From positions 1-9,448 of the forward strand of contig CAZCWX010000316.1 in assembly GCA_964502465.1 (NCBI GenBank): 9,448 bases of DNA. Reading direction: 5' to 3'. This document shows positions 1 through 6,771 of this stretch, piece by piece. The notes below the pieces were generated by a model. That model made no database searches and had not been told where the DNA came from. It saw only the letters and a list, made by a program, of their open reading frames with translations. This DNA comes from CAZCWX01 sp964502465. Its GTDB lineage: Bacteria > Desulfobacterota > Binatia > Bin18. The stretch's first letter is position 1, and each line of letters starts with the position of its first letter. The position numbers and the translations under genes were made by a program.

Positions 1-63
1 CTTGGCCAATTCGGTGGGATCTGTCAGCTCCTCTATGACAATAGGGGGTTCCTTAACAGTCAT
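1..63 (-). CDS. N-terminal fragment of an unrecognised protein, cut by the left edge
   Basis: Reading leftward from an ATG at 63-61 gives 21 open codons to the window edge, beginning MTVKEPPIVIEELTDP. The start is supported by a GGAGAA-type ribosome binding site (CGGAGAA on the minus strand, 71-77) with a 7-nt spacer. The stretch is acidic and hydrophilic, with no signal peptide. I do not recognise the family. It is transcribed in the same direction as the ABC transporter operon but lies 221 nt downstream of it, beyond a palindromic repeat, so it is probably a separate unit. Too little is present to infer a role, and a chance open stretch of this length cannot be excluded. The good Shine-Dalgarno spacing and protein-like composition favour a real gene. 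Confidence 0.5.
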   Translation of the reverse strand, partial: MTVKEPPIVIEELTDPTELAK

Positions 64-203
64 ACAGCAATTCTCCGAAAGAAGTTTGGTCTCGACTAAC
101 AGGGTGGGGGCTCGACACGCTTTACGACTCTAATGCCTCCACTGCTCGAACCGCTCCGTCACCCTTTAGGGATATGTATGATATATCAAAGCCGATTCAG
201 TTA

Positions 204-280
204 GTAGGTTGGGCAACAGCGCAGTGTTGACCAACAACTGTTAAGGAATCGTTGGGCTTCGCATACTCAGCCCAACCTAC
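204..280. repeat. REP-like palindromic doublet (GTAG-hairpin-linker-hairpin-CTAC)
   Basis: The outer 11-bp arms are a perfect inverted repeat, GTAGGTTGGGC (204-214) and GCCCAACCTAC (270-280). Two local hairpins fit within them. The first is 208-235: GTTGG, G, CAACA, a 6-nt loop, then TGTTG, A, CCAAC. The second is 251-276: GTTGGGC, a 12-nt loop, then GCCCAAC. GTAG (204-207) directly precedes the first hairpin and CTAC (277-280) directly follows the second. That is the layout of a REP paired with an inverted REP. It starts 4 nt after the stop codon of the F ATPase gene, so it would lie in the 3' end of the transporter mRNA and might protect or terminate it. Family membership rests on structure only; copy number cannot be seen here. 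Confidence 0.6.
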
Positions 281-284
281 CCAG

Positions 285-1313
285 CTACGGCGCAAGTTCA
301 CGTGCGGTCTTTTCCCCAAACAGGTGACACCATACCGTATGCTCATCCTTACCCTGACCGATGCGGACGAGTGGCGGCTCGACGGTTTTGCAGTGGTCCA
401 TGACCTGTGGACAGCGGGTGTGAAAGGGACAACCAGCAGGAGGATTGAGTGGGGAAGGAACATCCCCAACGAGGATCACACGTTTCGTGCGTACTGTCGG
501 GTCAGGCACAGGATTCGCCGACATCAAGGCTTGCGTGTACGGGTGGAGGGGATGGCGAAACAACTGGTCTACCGGAGCAGTTTCGACCAAGGTGCCGAGA
601 TACATGACCGCCACTCGATCGGCGATGTATTCCACCACATTTAAGTCGTGGGAGATAAATAGGTAAGACAAGCCGAACTCTTTTTGCAGGTCTTGGAGCA
701 GGTTAAGAATCTGCGCCTGAATCGAGATATCTAACGCTGAGACCGGTTCATCACAGACGATGAAGCGCGGTCGCAGTGCCAGGGCGCGGGCAATACCGAT
801 GCGTTGACGCTGCCCACCAGAAAACTCGTGTGGGTACCGTGATCGATACATGGGAGACAGACCGACGCGCTCCAGAAGTTCCCGTACCCGCTGATCCAAA
901 TCTTTCCCGCGAGCGAGACCATGCACGTATAATGGTTCGCCAATGATGGCCCCAACGGTCATACGTGGGTTCAGGGAACTATACGGGTCCTGAAAGATAA
1001 TTTGCATCTGGCGACGCAACGCTCGCAACTGCTGCGTAGCCAACTGGCAAACGTCCTCGCCAGCAAAAAGGATCTCACCGGCAATGGGATCAATCAGGCG
1101 GAGGATAGTGCGGCCGACCGTCGTTTTGCCACAGCCGGACTCGCCTACCAGGCCGACCGTCTCTCCTGGGTAAATCTCAAAGGAGACGTCGTCTACCGCT
1201 TTGACCCAAGCCGAAATGCGAGAGAAGATCCCGCTGCGGACTGGGAAATATTTCTTGAGGTGACGAACCTCGACGAGAGGGCGATGATTTGTTTGCGGTA
1301 TGCTGGGTGTCAT
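285..1313 (-). CDS. dppF: Dpp/Opp-type ABC transporter ATP-binding protein F
   Basis: One of the paired ATPases of a family-5 peptide-type importer; it hydrolyses ATP at the cytoplasmic face of the permease dimer. The protein has 342 residues, a normal length for DppF/OppF. Visible motifs are Walker A GESGCGKTT (57-65), Q-loop Q108, ABC signature FSGGQ (164-168), Walker B ending D188-E189, and switch H222. The C-terminal oligopeptide-transporter domain carries cysteines at 295, 301, 308 and 329, the pattern associated with an iron-sulphur site in this family. It is the last gene of the operon. A 144-nt repeat-filled spacer separates it from dppD, unlike the tight junctions upstream. The ATG at 1313 has no clear Shine-Dalgarno because a repeat begins immediately upstream. 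The symbol reflects position and family; the substrate is unknown. Confidence 0.93.
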   Translation of the reverse strand: MTPSIPQTNHRPLVEVRHLKKYFPVRSGIFSRISAWVKAVDDVSFEIYPGETVGLVGESGCGKTTVGRTILRLIDPIAGEILFAGEDVCQLATQQLRALRRQMQIIFQDPYSSLNPRMTVGAIIGEPLYVHGLARGKDLDQRVRELLERVGLSPMYRSRYPHEFSGGQRQRIGIARALALRPRFIVCDEPVSALDISIQAQILNLLQDLQKEFGLSYLFISHDLNVVEYIADRVAVMYLGTLVETAPVDQLFRHPLHPYTQALMSANPVPDPTVRTKRVILVGDVPSPLNPPAGCPFHTRCPQVMDHCKTVEPPLVRIGQGKDEHTVWCHLFGEKTARELAP

Positions 1314-1387
1314 AAGGAGCCATCAGCTCTCAGCTGTCAGCTGTCAGCAAAAATAAAGGAGCCATCAGCTCTCAGCTGTCAGCAAAA
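1314..1387. repeat. Tandem direct repeat built of heptamers, upstream of dppF
   Basis: Two copies of a unit beginning AAGGAGCCATCAGCTCTCAG occur at 1314-1352 and 1356-1387. They differ by one extra 7-nt block (CTGTCAG) in the first copy. On the minus strand the units read as GCTGANN heptamers (GCTGACA, GCTGAGA, GCTGATG). The array abuts the dppF start codon and leaves it without a recognisable ribosome binding site. The difference of exactly one heptamer points to slippage or unequal recombination. Confidence 0.75.
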
Positions 1388-1441
1388 GAACAAAATTTCC
1401 CTATTGAGAGTATCCATATTTCTATTCCCCTCCATTGTTAT

Positions 1442-1476
1442 GCTGATCGCTGATTGCTCATTGCTGAGTGCTTCTT
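1442..1476. repeat. Heptamer array (GCTGANN) overlapping the 3' end of dppD
   Basis: Five consecutive 7-nt units, all starting GCT and mostly matching GCTGANN (for example GCTGATC, GCTGATT, GCTGAGT), run through the stop codon of the D ATPase gene (1458-1460). The array is in the opposite orientation to the heptamers at 1314-1387. The two clusters face each other across about 55 AT-rich bases in which I see nothing else. Confidence 0.65.
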
Positions 1477-2447
1477 TCATACAGCCAACAGGCTACTTCA
1501 TGATTAGTCTCGACCTCCAGCAGAGGCGGTTCTCTGTCTGCACAGTCATTGAGCACAGCGGGACAACGAGAGGCGAAGGCACATCCTCTGGGATACTCGA
1601 AAGGAGAGGGAACCGTCCCTGTGATCGCTGCTAAGCGTTCGGCCCGGTGTCCAGGACGGGGAAGCGCCTGCAACAGCGCTTTCGTGTATGGATGCAACGG
1701 GTGCTGAAACAGGGCGAGGACATCAGCGTGCTCCACGATCTTGCCTGCGTACATGATATGGACCTCTCTCGTGAATTGCGCGACGACGCCCAAATTGTGA
1801 GTGATTAACAGGATCGCCATGTGCATCTCTTCTTGTAGGGCCTGCAGGAGTTCCAAGATTTGCGCCTGAATAGTGACGTCGAGCGCCGTCGTGGGCTCGT
1901 CGGCAATTAACAAGTCAGGCTGACAGGCAAGCGCCATAGCAATCATGGCCCGCTGTTTCATTCCACCTGACAATTCATGCGGATATTGATCGATGCGCCG
2001 TGCGGCTGAAGCAATGCCCACCTTCTCAAGCAAGCGCAGCACCTCCAGCCGTACCTCTTTTCCCGCGAGGCCGAGGTGGGTAGAAAGGACTTCAGCAATT
2101 TGCTCACCGATCGTGAAAACGGGATTGAGCGAGGTCATCGGCTCCTGAAAAATCATGCCGATCTCTTTTCCCCGTATTGCCCGCACGTCAGCTTCAGGAA
2201 GCGTCACCAGATCACGCCCCTTAAAAAGAATTTTTCCACCCACGATGCGACCGGGATCGCTGATCAACCGTATGATCGCGAGCGCAATGGTCGATTTTCC
2301 GCACCCGGATTCTCCGACAAGAGCCACAGTGTGGCCCGTCTGAATGGTCAGGCTCACGCCACGCACAGCCGGGGCCTCACCGTTGTCAGTGAAGAAGGAT
2401 ACCTGCAAGTTGTCGAGAGCGAGCAGGGGGTTGGTACTCGGGTGCAC
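1458..2447 (-). CDS. dppD: Dpp/Opp-type ABC transporter ATP-binding protein D
   Basis: Second ATPase of the importer, 329 residues, typical for DppD/OppD. Motifs: Walker A GESGCGKST (45-53), Q101, signature LSGGM (159-163), Walker B ending D183-E184, switch H217, and a C-terminal oligopeptide-transporter domain with cysteines 289, 295, 302 and 320. I take the GTG at 2447 as the start. It follows the TGA of dppC with no gap, and a GGAG site (2455-2458) inside dppC lies 7 nt upstream, so translation is probably coupled. The stop and the last residues (RSTQQ) are encoded inside a heptamer repeat array, suggesting that the repeat reshaped the C-terminus. All catalytic motifs are intact, so the protein should be functional. 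Confidence 0.93.
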   Translation of the reverse strand: MHPSTNPLLALDNLQVSFFTDNGEAPAVRGVSLTIQTGHTVALVGESGCGKSTIALAIIRLISDPGRIVGGKILFKGRDLVTLPEADVRAIRGKEIGMIFQEPMTSLNPVFTIGEQIAEVLSTHLGLAGKEVRLEVLRLLEKVGIASAARRIDQYPHELSGGMKQRAMIAMALACQPDLLIADEPTTALDVTIQAQILELLQALQEEMHMAILLITHNLGVVAQFTREVHIMYAGKIVEHADVLALFQHPLHPYTKALLQALPRPGHRAERLAAITGTVPSPFEYPRGCAFASRCPAVLNDCADREPPLLEVETNHEVACWLYERSTQQ

Positions 2448-3425
2448 TCAACGTCTCCGCAACTTGGGATTGAGCGCTTCGCGCAGGCCTTCGCCGACAA
2501 GGTTGAAGGCGAGAACGACCACAAGGATGGCCAAACCAGGGATGAAGAACAGCCAGGGGGCATCAAAAATGAACCCTTTGCCGTCGGCAAGAATGTTCCC
2601 CCAAGTGGCATATGGTGGCTGCACACCAAAACCCAGGAAACTGAGAGCCGACTCAGTCAGAATCGCCGAAGCAACGCCGATTGTTGCAGACACGAGCACC
2701 GGAGCGATGGCATTCGGCACCATGTGGCGAAAGATGATGCGTCGCTCTGGCAAACCCAACGCCTGGGCGGCGATCACGAAATCTTGTTCGCGTAGTGCCA
2801 GGAACTCGGCACGGACGAAGCGGGCGGTTCCCATCCAACTGGTGAGTCCGATGACAATCATGATGTTGTAAATGCTGGGTGGGAGCAGGGCGACGACGGT
2901 CAAAATCAAGAAGAACGTAGGGAAACACAGCATGATGTCGGTAAAGCGCATGATGAGTGTATCGACGGCAATGAATCCCAGTTTGACGTTGCCGTAGAAT
3001 CCCGAAAGTCCGCCGAGGAGAATGCCAATGAAAACGGAGATCCCAACGGCGATGAAACCGATCGACAGCGACACAAATGACCCTTGCAACATGCGGGCAA
3101 AGACATCTCGACCCAATTCGTCGGTACCGAGGAGATACACACCGAAGAGCGGATGGTCTGCCTCGGGGGTGACGTCGGCAGACGCATAGGACATCGGTGG
3201 CTGAAACTTGTCTGGCAGTCGTACGGTTTCCGGGTTCACTATGACCACCCATTCTGTCAAGCCCTTGCCCGCAAGCGCAGCAAGCGCGAGCAGCAGGAGG
3301 ATTCCCAACCCAGCCATGGCGAGCCGGTCCCTGCGAAAAACCCGCCAAAACTCCTGTAATGGCGTTTCTGGTGTTGGGAGATCCACGGTTTCTACGAATG
3401 CTGCTGTGCGAGTGAGGTCAGCCAT
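2448..3425 (-). CDS. dppC: Dpp/Opp-type ABC transporter permease C
   Basis: Inner-membrane permease subunit, 325 residues, a usual DppC/OppC length. An N-terminal cytoplasmic segment precedes TM1 (about 35-53). A periplasmic stretch follows, ending in the conserved region LLGTDELGRDVFARMLQGS (98-116). Further hydrophobic segments lie near 119-140, 158-182, 185-200, 240-262 and 291-311. The EAA coupling loop that contacts the ATPases spans about 207-238, with the core AAQALGLPERR (219-229). It lies 51 nt after dppB, and its TGA is immediately followed by the GTG of dppD. Only a weak purine-rich sequence (AAGAAAGA) precedes the ATG. A 15-codon open frame with a better ribosome binding site overlaps this start and may feed ribosomes onto it. 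Confidence 0.93.
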   Translation of the reverse strand: MADLTRTAAFVETVDLPTPETPLQEFWRVFRRDRLAMAGLGILLLLALAALAGKGLTEWVVIVNPETVRLPDKFQPPMSYASADVTPEADHPLFGVYLLGTDELGRDVFARMLQGSFVSLSIGFIAVGISVFIGILLGGLSGFYGNVKLGFIAVDTLIMRFTDIMLCFPTFFLILTVVALLPPSIYNIMIVIGLTSWMGTARFVRAEFLALREQDFVIAAQALGLPERRIIFRHMVPNAIAPVLVSATIGVASAILTESALSFLGFGVQPPYATWGNILADGKGFIFDAPWLFFIPGLAILVVVLAFNLVGEGLREALNPKLRRR

Positions 3426-3465
3426 GGTTCTTTCTTAATGTGATTGCTCTTTTTTCACGGTTCAT
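3418..3465 (-). other. Possible 15-codon leader ORF overlapping the dppC start
   Basis: On the minus strand an AAGGA site (3474-3478, overlapping the dppB stop) lies 8 nt before an ATG at 3465. That ATG opens the 15-residue frame MNREKRAITLRKNHG. Its TGA (3420-3418) lies just inside dppC, in another frame, so the ATG of dppC sits within the last codons of this small frame. This is compatible with termination-reinitiation coupling between dppB and dppC. The peptide is basic and resembles no family I know. It may simply be a chance frame. Confidence 0.25.
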
Positions 3466-3476
3466 GTTTTGTGTCC

Positions 3477-4439
3477 TTATTGCAACCGTATCCGCGGATC
3501 GGTCACAGCGTACAGGAGGTCGGAGAGAAAGGTTCCCGCCAGCGCCAGGGCTGCAGCGATAAAGTTCAAGGTCAAGATGACCGGAAAATCGCGGGCCAGA
3601 ATCGCCTCATAGCCAAGACGCCCCAGACCAGGCCACGCAAAAATCTGTTCAAAGATGACCGACCCGCCAATCAGCGCTGGGAGGAGAAAGCCAAACATGG
3701 TGACGAACGGCAGCAGGGCGTTGCGCAGCGCATGGCGATAGATCACCGTATCTTCTGGCAGCCCTTTTGCTCGCGCGGTCCTCACATAGTCTTGCCCGAT
3801 CACTTCGAGCATTTGCGAGCGGACATATCGTGATAACACCGCAATGCCGGCAATCGCTGACATGAGCGAGGGGATGACCAGGTGCCAGAGACGATCCATC
3901 CAGCGATAGAAGGGACGTGCATCCTCCATCCCGAAGGTTTGCATACCGATAACCGGCACATTGAAGGTATTCACCACCCATAAAATGACGAGGTACGAGA
4001 GGAAAAACCCGGGAATAGAAATCAGGGTGTAGGCGAGAACGGTCGTCGTCCGATCATAGGCTGAGCCACGTCGCACTGCCGCGTGAATGCCGGTAGGAAA
4101 AGACAAGCTCCAGATGATCAACGTCGCGCAAATGAAGAGTGGCAGAGAATTGAGAAAGCGTCGCCAGATCTTGGGCAACACCGGTTGGCTATCCTTAAAC
4201 GAGCGTAATTCTCCGCTGAAGAGATCCCGCATCCAGTAGAGATATTGTAAATGTAAAGGATCATCGAGATGAAAGGCCGCACGAATCCGGGCAATGTCCT
4301 CCGGTTTCATCCGTGGATTAGCGGGATCAACCTCACTTGGGTCTCCTGGGGCAAGATGAATAACCGAGTGAGCCAGGAAAGAAATGATGACCAGGAGCAC
4401 AAGGCGTTGAAGAATGTTACGAAACAGATAGGTCCACAT
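3477..4439 (-). CDS. dppB: Dpp/Opp-type ABC transporter permease B
   Basis: Inner-membrane permease partner of DppC, 320 residues. The N-terminus matches the DppB family: a first membrane segment (about 10-30) leading into LAPGDPSEVDPANP, then an extracytoplasmic region containing HLDDPLHLQYLYWMRDL (57-73). Other hydrophobic segments lie near 99-120, 133-158, 186-205, 244-266 and 287-308. The EAA loop runs about 216-244 with the core ARAKGLPEDTVIYRHALRN (222-240). It is the second gene of the operon, separated from the binding-protein gene by 82 nt that can form a strong hairpin. The ATG at 4439 has no good Shine-Dalgarno, so its translation may be modest relative to the binding protein. Confidence 0.93.
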   Translation of the reverse strand: MWTYLFRNILQRLVLLVIISFLAHSVIHLAPGDPSEVDPANPRMKPEDIARIRAAFHLDDPLHLQYLYWMRDLFSGELRSFKDSQPVLPKIWRRFLNSLPLFICATLIIWSLSFPTGIHAAVRRGSAYDRTTTVLAYTLISIPGFFLSYLVILWVVNTFNVPVIGMQTFGMEDARPFYRWMDRLWHLVIPSLMSAIAGIAVLSRYVRSQMLEVIGQDYVRTARAKGLPEDTVIYRHALRNALLPFVTMFGFLLPALIGGSVIFEQIFAWPGLGRLGYEAILARDFPVILTLNFIAAALALAGTFLSDLLYAVTDPRIRLQ

Positions 4440-4454
4440 GAGTGTATAGTATGG

Positions 4455-4518
4455 AGCTCTCAGCGCTCAGCTTTGCGCAAAATGCTGAAGGCTGATAGCT
4501 GAAGGCTGATAGCTTCCT
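4455..4518 (-). repeat. Inverted heptamer array forming an intercistronic hairpin between the binding-protein gene and dppB
   Basis: Four GCTGAAG/GCTGATA heptamers plus a partial unit (4484-4518) face two heptamers in the other orientation (4455-4471). In the operon mRNA, 4500-4484 pairs with 4471-4455: a 17-position stem, 14 of 17 Watson-Crick plus one G-U. The 12-nt loop contains the palindrome TTTGCGCAAA. There is no U-tract after the stem, so it is not a classical terminator. Its place just after the binding-protein gene fits the differential-expression hairpins seen in many importer operons: RNA processing or decay stops here and favours excess binding protein. That role is inferred. Confidence 0.6.
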
Positions 4519-4521
4519 TCT

Positions 4522-6651
4522 TCAAAAATCCGGTTCGAACTCTAACTTCCGCCACTTGTTAAAATAGTAGGTGATACTGCCACTCTTTGTTGCATAAATC
4601 TGCACATAGCGTTCACGCCCATCGGGCTCCCGTTCGACCATCACAATCTTTTTGTCCAGGACGCGCGTGCTGACGGGTGCATAGAGAAACGTGTATGGCT
4701 GGTCCTGCGCAATCACGTGGTGCAGTTGGTGAGCCAGTTCCCGTTGGCGGTCCAGGTCGTACTCCTGGCGAATACGAACGATCAGCTCGTCTGCCTCGGG
4801 GTTATCATACCCGACAAAGTTCAACTGTTGTGGTCCAGCCTGGCTCGAGTGAAAGATCTGGTACAAGTCAGGATCAAGAGGGGACGTGGTCCATCCCAAG
4901 ACCGTCGCATCAAACGAACCGGTGTTGATAAAATCCTGCAGAAACACCGCCCATTCAAACAGTTGCGTATTGCACTTCACCCCGATCTTTTTCCAGGAGT
5001 TCTGGGCGATGGTCATGATGTTCTTGCGCAGCGGATTGCCACTGTTGGTGATCAGATTGAACGCGAAGATTTTTCCGTCTTTCTCCAACCATCCTGCGGC
5101 ATTGGGTTTCCACCCCACCTCTTCCAGCAGTCGTTTGGCACCAGTCGGATCATAGGGCAGAGACTTCACCGTGGTATCGTACCAGTCCGTGTGTCTGGGG
5201 TATGGTCCGGTTACCCGCTCGCCCTCGCCATAGAGCAGGTAATGAATGATCTCATCCACGTTGAGCGCCATGCCCAGCGCTCGTCGCACCTGGGGATCTG
5301 CGAACAGGGGATTGCGGTTGTTGTAGCCGATGTAGGTATAGGCAAATGTCGGGCTGGTAAAGGATTGATAGCGGTCGTCTTGCTTATAGCGAGCAACTTG
5401 ATGGGGTTGGGCAGCGTAATAATCGATCGCTCCAGTGCGGAACTCTACCTCTTGCGTCAGCAGGTCCGGGATAATGCGGACATAGATATGGGCATATTCA
5501 GCGGGACCCTCCCAATACGCCTCATTGCGGCGGAGATGGATGAATTCATCGCTCTGCCATTCGACGAAACGAAATGGGCCGACGCCGATGGGATGGCGGT
5601 TGAATCGACTCTCCCGCATGCCAAACGTGGCCCGCGCTTCTGCGGATAACCTCTGCATGTCCATTTCTTGCTGTAATACCTGGTCGTTGAGCAAATGCTC
5701 AGGGAGTATGCCCATGGTCCAGGCGGAGATCGCTGGCGAGTAGAGCCGTTTATAAGTGACTTTGACAGTATAGGGGTCGAGAATCTCAATGGTCTTGATC
5801 GGCTCAAAGTCAGAGGTGCGAGGAGAGAGATTCTTGGGGTCCATGATCGCCTCATAGGTGAACTTGACATCCTTTGCCGTAAAGTCATGACCATCATGGA
5901 AGCGTACCCCACGCCGTAAGTGGAAGAGGATCTCTGGGTTATGTTCTGCCACTGCGAGCAGCTCGGGGAAACGCGGCCGGATCCGCTCACGCATGGTGGG
6001 ATCGGCTACGTGGATATGGTGCTCGTAGGGGAAGTCATCGAGATAGCGTTCGCCCAGGATCGGCTGCAAGCGAGAAAAGAAATCTTGATCCACCCGGCTG
6101 AGTGAGAAGGCCAGCCGTTCCGGCACGTCGATGGTGACCTCGATCTCGGTGGTTGTGGGCCGACCCTGCGCCTCTCCGTTTGTCGGAACGGTGAGCTTTT
6201 CTCTCCGCCGTTCTGGGGCAAGCACGTGCGCTGATAGGAGAATCCCTTGCAATGCTGGCAACTCGCCAGTGTCAACGGCTTGTGTGATGCGTTGCAGGAG
6301 CAGATCGCCGGTGACTGCAGTACCATCTGGCAACCGCTTCGACGGATTCACCGCGAGGTACGCCGTTTCACTGAGGTGCCAAGCGGTTGCCAGCTGTCCG
6401 CGGAAACGCAGCTCCTCATCGAGACCAAGGAGACCTTCAAAGACATAACTGACAATACTGCTACTGGCGGCGTCGGCGTTCAGAATAGGGTTGAGGATTT
6501 TTGCGTCAGCGATAGAGCCTTCGATGTATTTCTGTAGCCGTTGAGGATTCCCCACTGTCTGTTTCTCGTAGGTTGGGACCCACAGATACGACTGCAAGAG
6601 CACTGCTATCAGCAAAAGAGGAGCGACAATGAGCAGACGTTTCAGGACCAT
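4522..6651 (-). CDS. ABC transporter substrate-binding protein, family 5 (SBP_bac_5), long form
   Basis: Extracytoplasmic substrate receptor of the importer and first gene of the operon. It has 709 residues, whereas most family members have about 500-600. A hydrophobic N-terminal segment (about 5-24) follows MVLKR. There is no lipobox cysteine and no obvious signal-peptidase site, so it may stay anchored by this helix. The family core is clear: ILNPILNADAASSSIVSYVFEGLL (52-75, split by the early lobe), LRRGVRFHDGHDFTAKDVKFT (245-265), PIGVGPFRFVEW (354-365), RRALGMALNVDEI (456-468), and YDPTGAKRLLEEVGW (500-514). About 140 residues (roughly 95-238) are inserted between the LATAWHLSE strand and the HLRRGVRFHDG motif, where other members continue almost directly. 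The ligand (peptide, metal complex, opine, sugar) cannot be told. The ATG at 6651 lacks a strong ribosome binding site. Confidence 0.9.
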   Translation of the reverse strand: MVLKRLLIVAPLLLIAVLLQSYLWVPTYEKQTVGNPQRLQKYIEGSIADAKILNPILNADAASSSIVSYVFEGLLGLDEELRFRGQLATAWHLSETAYLAVNPSKRLPDGTAVTGDLLLQRITQAVDTGELPALQGILLSAHVLAPERRREKLTVPTNGEAQGRPTTTEIEVTIDVPERLAFSLSRVDQDFFSRLQPILGERYLDDFPYEHHIHVADPTMRERIRPRFPELLAVAEHNPEILFHLRRGVRFHDGHDFTAKDVKFTYEAIMDPKNLSPRTSDFEPIKTIEILDPYTVKVTYKRLYSPAISAWTMGILPEHLLNDQVLQQEMDMQRLSAEARATFGMRESRFNRHPIGVGPFRFVEWQSDEFIHLRRNEAYWEGPAEYAHIYVRIIPDLLTQEVEFRTGAIDYYAAQPHQVARYKQDDRYQSFTSPTFAYTYIGYNNRNPLFADPQVRRALGMALNVDEIIHYLLYGEGERVTGPYPRHTDWYDTTVKSLPYDPTGAKRLLEEVGWKPNAAGWLEKDGKIFAFNLITNSGNPLRKNIMTIAQNSWKKIGVKCNTQLFEWAVFLQDFINTGSFDATVLGWTTSPLDPDLYQIFHSSQAGPQQLNFVGYDNPEADELIVRIRQEYDLDRQRELAHQLHHVIAQDQPYTFLYAPVSTRVLDKKIVMVEREPDGRERYVQIYATKSGSITYYFNKWRKLEFEPDF

Positions 6652-6707
6652 ATGCGGTGAATTCTAGATGATAGCGTGCGCGAGATGAAGAGTGCCAGGG
6701 AGAATCC

Positions 6708-6736
6708 TTGACTTTCACTACCATACAGCGATATGG
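6708..6736 (+). promoter_or_regulatory. Candidate sigma-70 promoter for the cupin gene
   Basis: TTGACT (6708-6713) is a good -35 match. A weak -10 (GATATG at 6730-6735, or ATATGG at 6731-6736) follows with a 16-17-nt spacer. This places a start of transcription about 30 nt before the cupin ATG, inside the 120-nt divergent spacer. The -10 is poor, so the call is tentative. I found no convincing promoter for the leftward transporter operon in the same spacer. Confidence 0.25.
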
Positions 6737-6771
6737 CAAAGGGGAGAACTATTCATAAGGAGGGTAGATTT

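Noticed and set aside
179..188. AT-rich palindrome TGATATATCA as an operator or promoter for the left-edge gene
   Set aside because: It is a perfect 10-bp palindrome, but I could not place a convincing -35/-10 pair around it, and short AT palindromes are common by chance.
1314..1476. CRISPR-like array
   Set aside because: Units are 7 nt with no unique spacers between repeats, and no cas genes are present.
2076..2871. Two overlapping plus-strand open frames of 239 and 175 codons
   Set aside because: They are antisense to the D ATPase and C permease genes; composition is arginine/serine-rich and shadow-like, with no domains.
4717..5649. 310-codon open frame on the plus strand
   Set aside because: It lies wholly antisense to the substrate-binding protein gene, whose conserved motifs run through the same bases. 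It is a shadow of codon bias.
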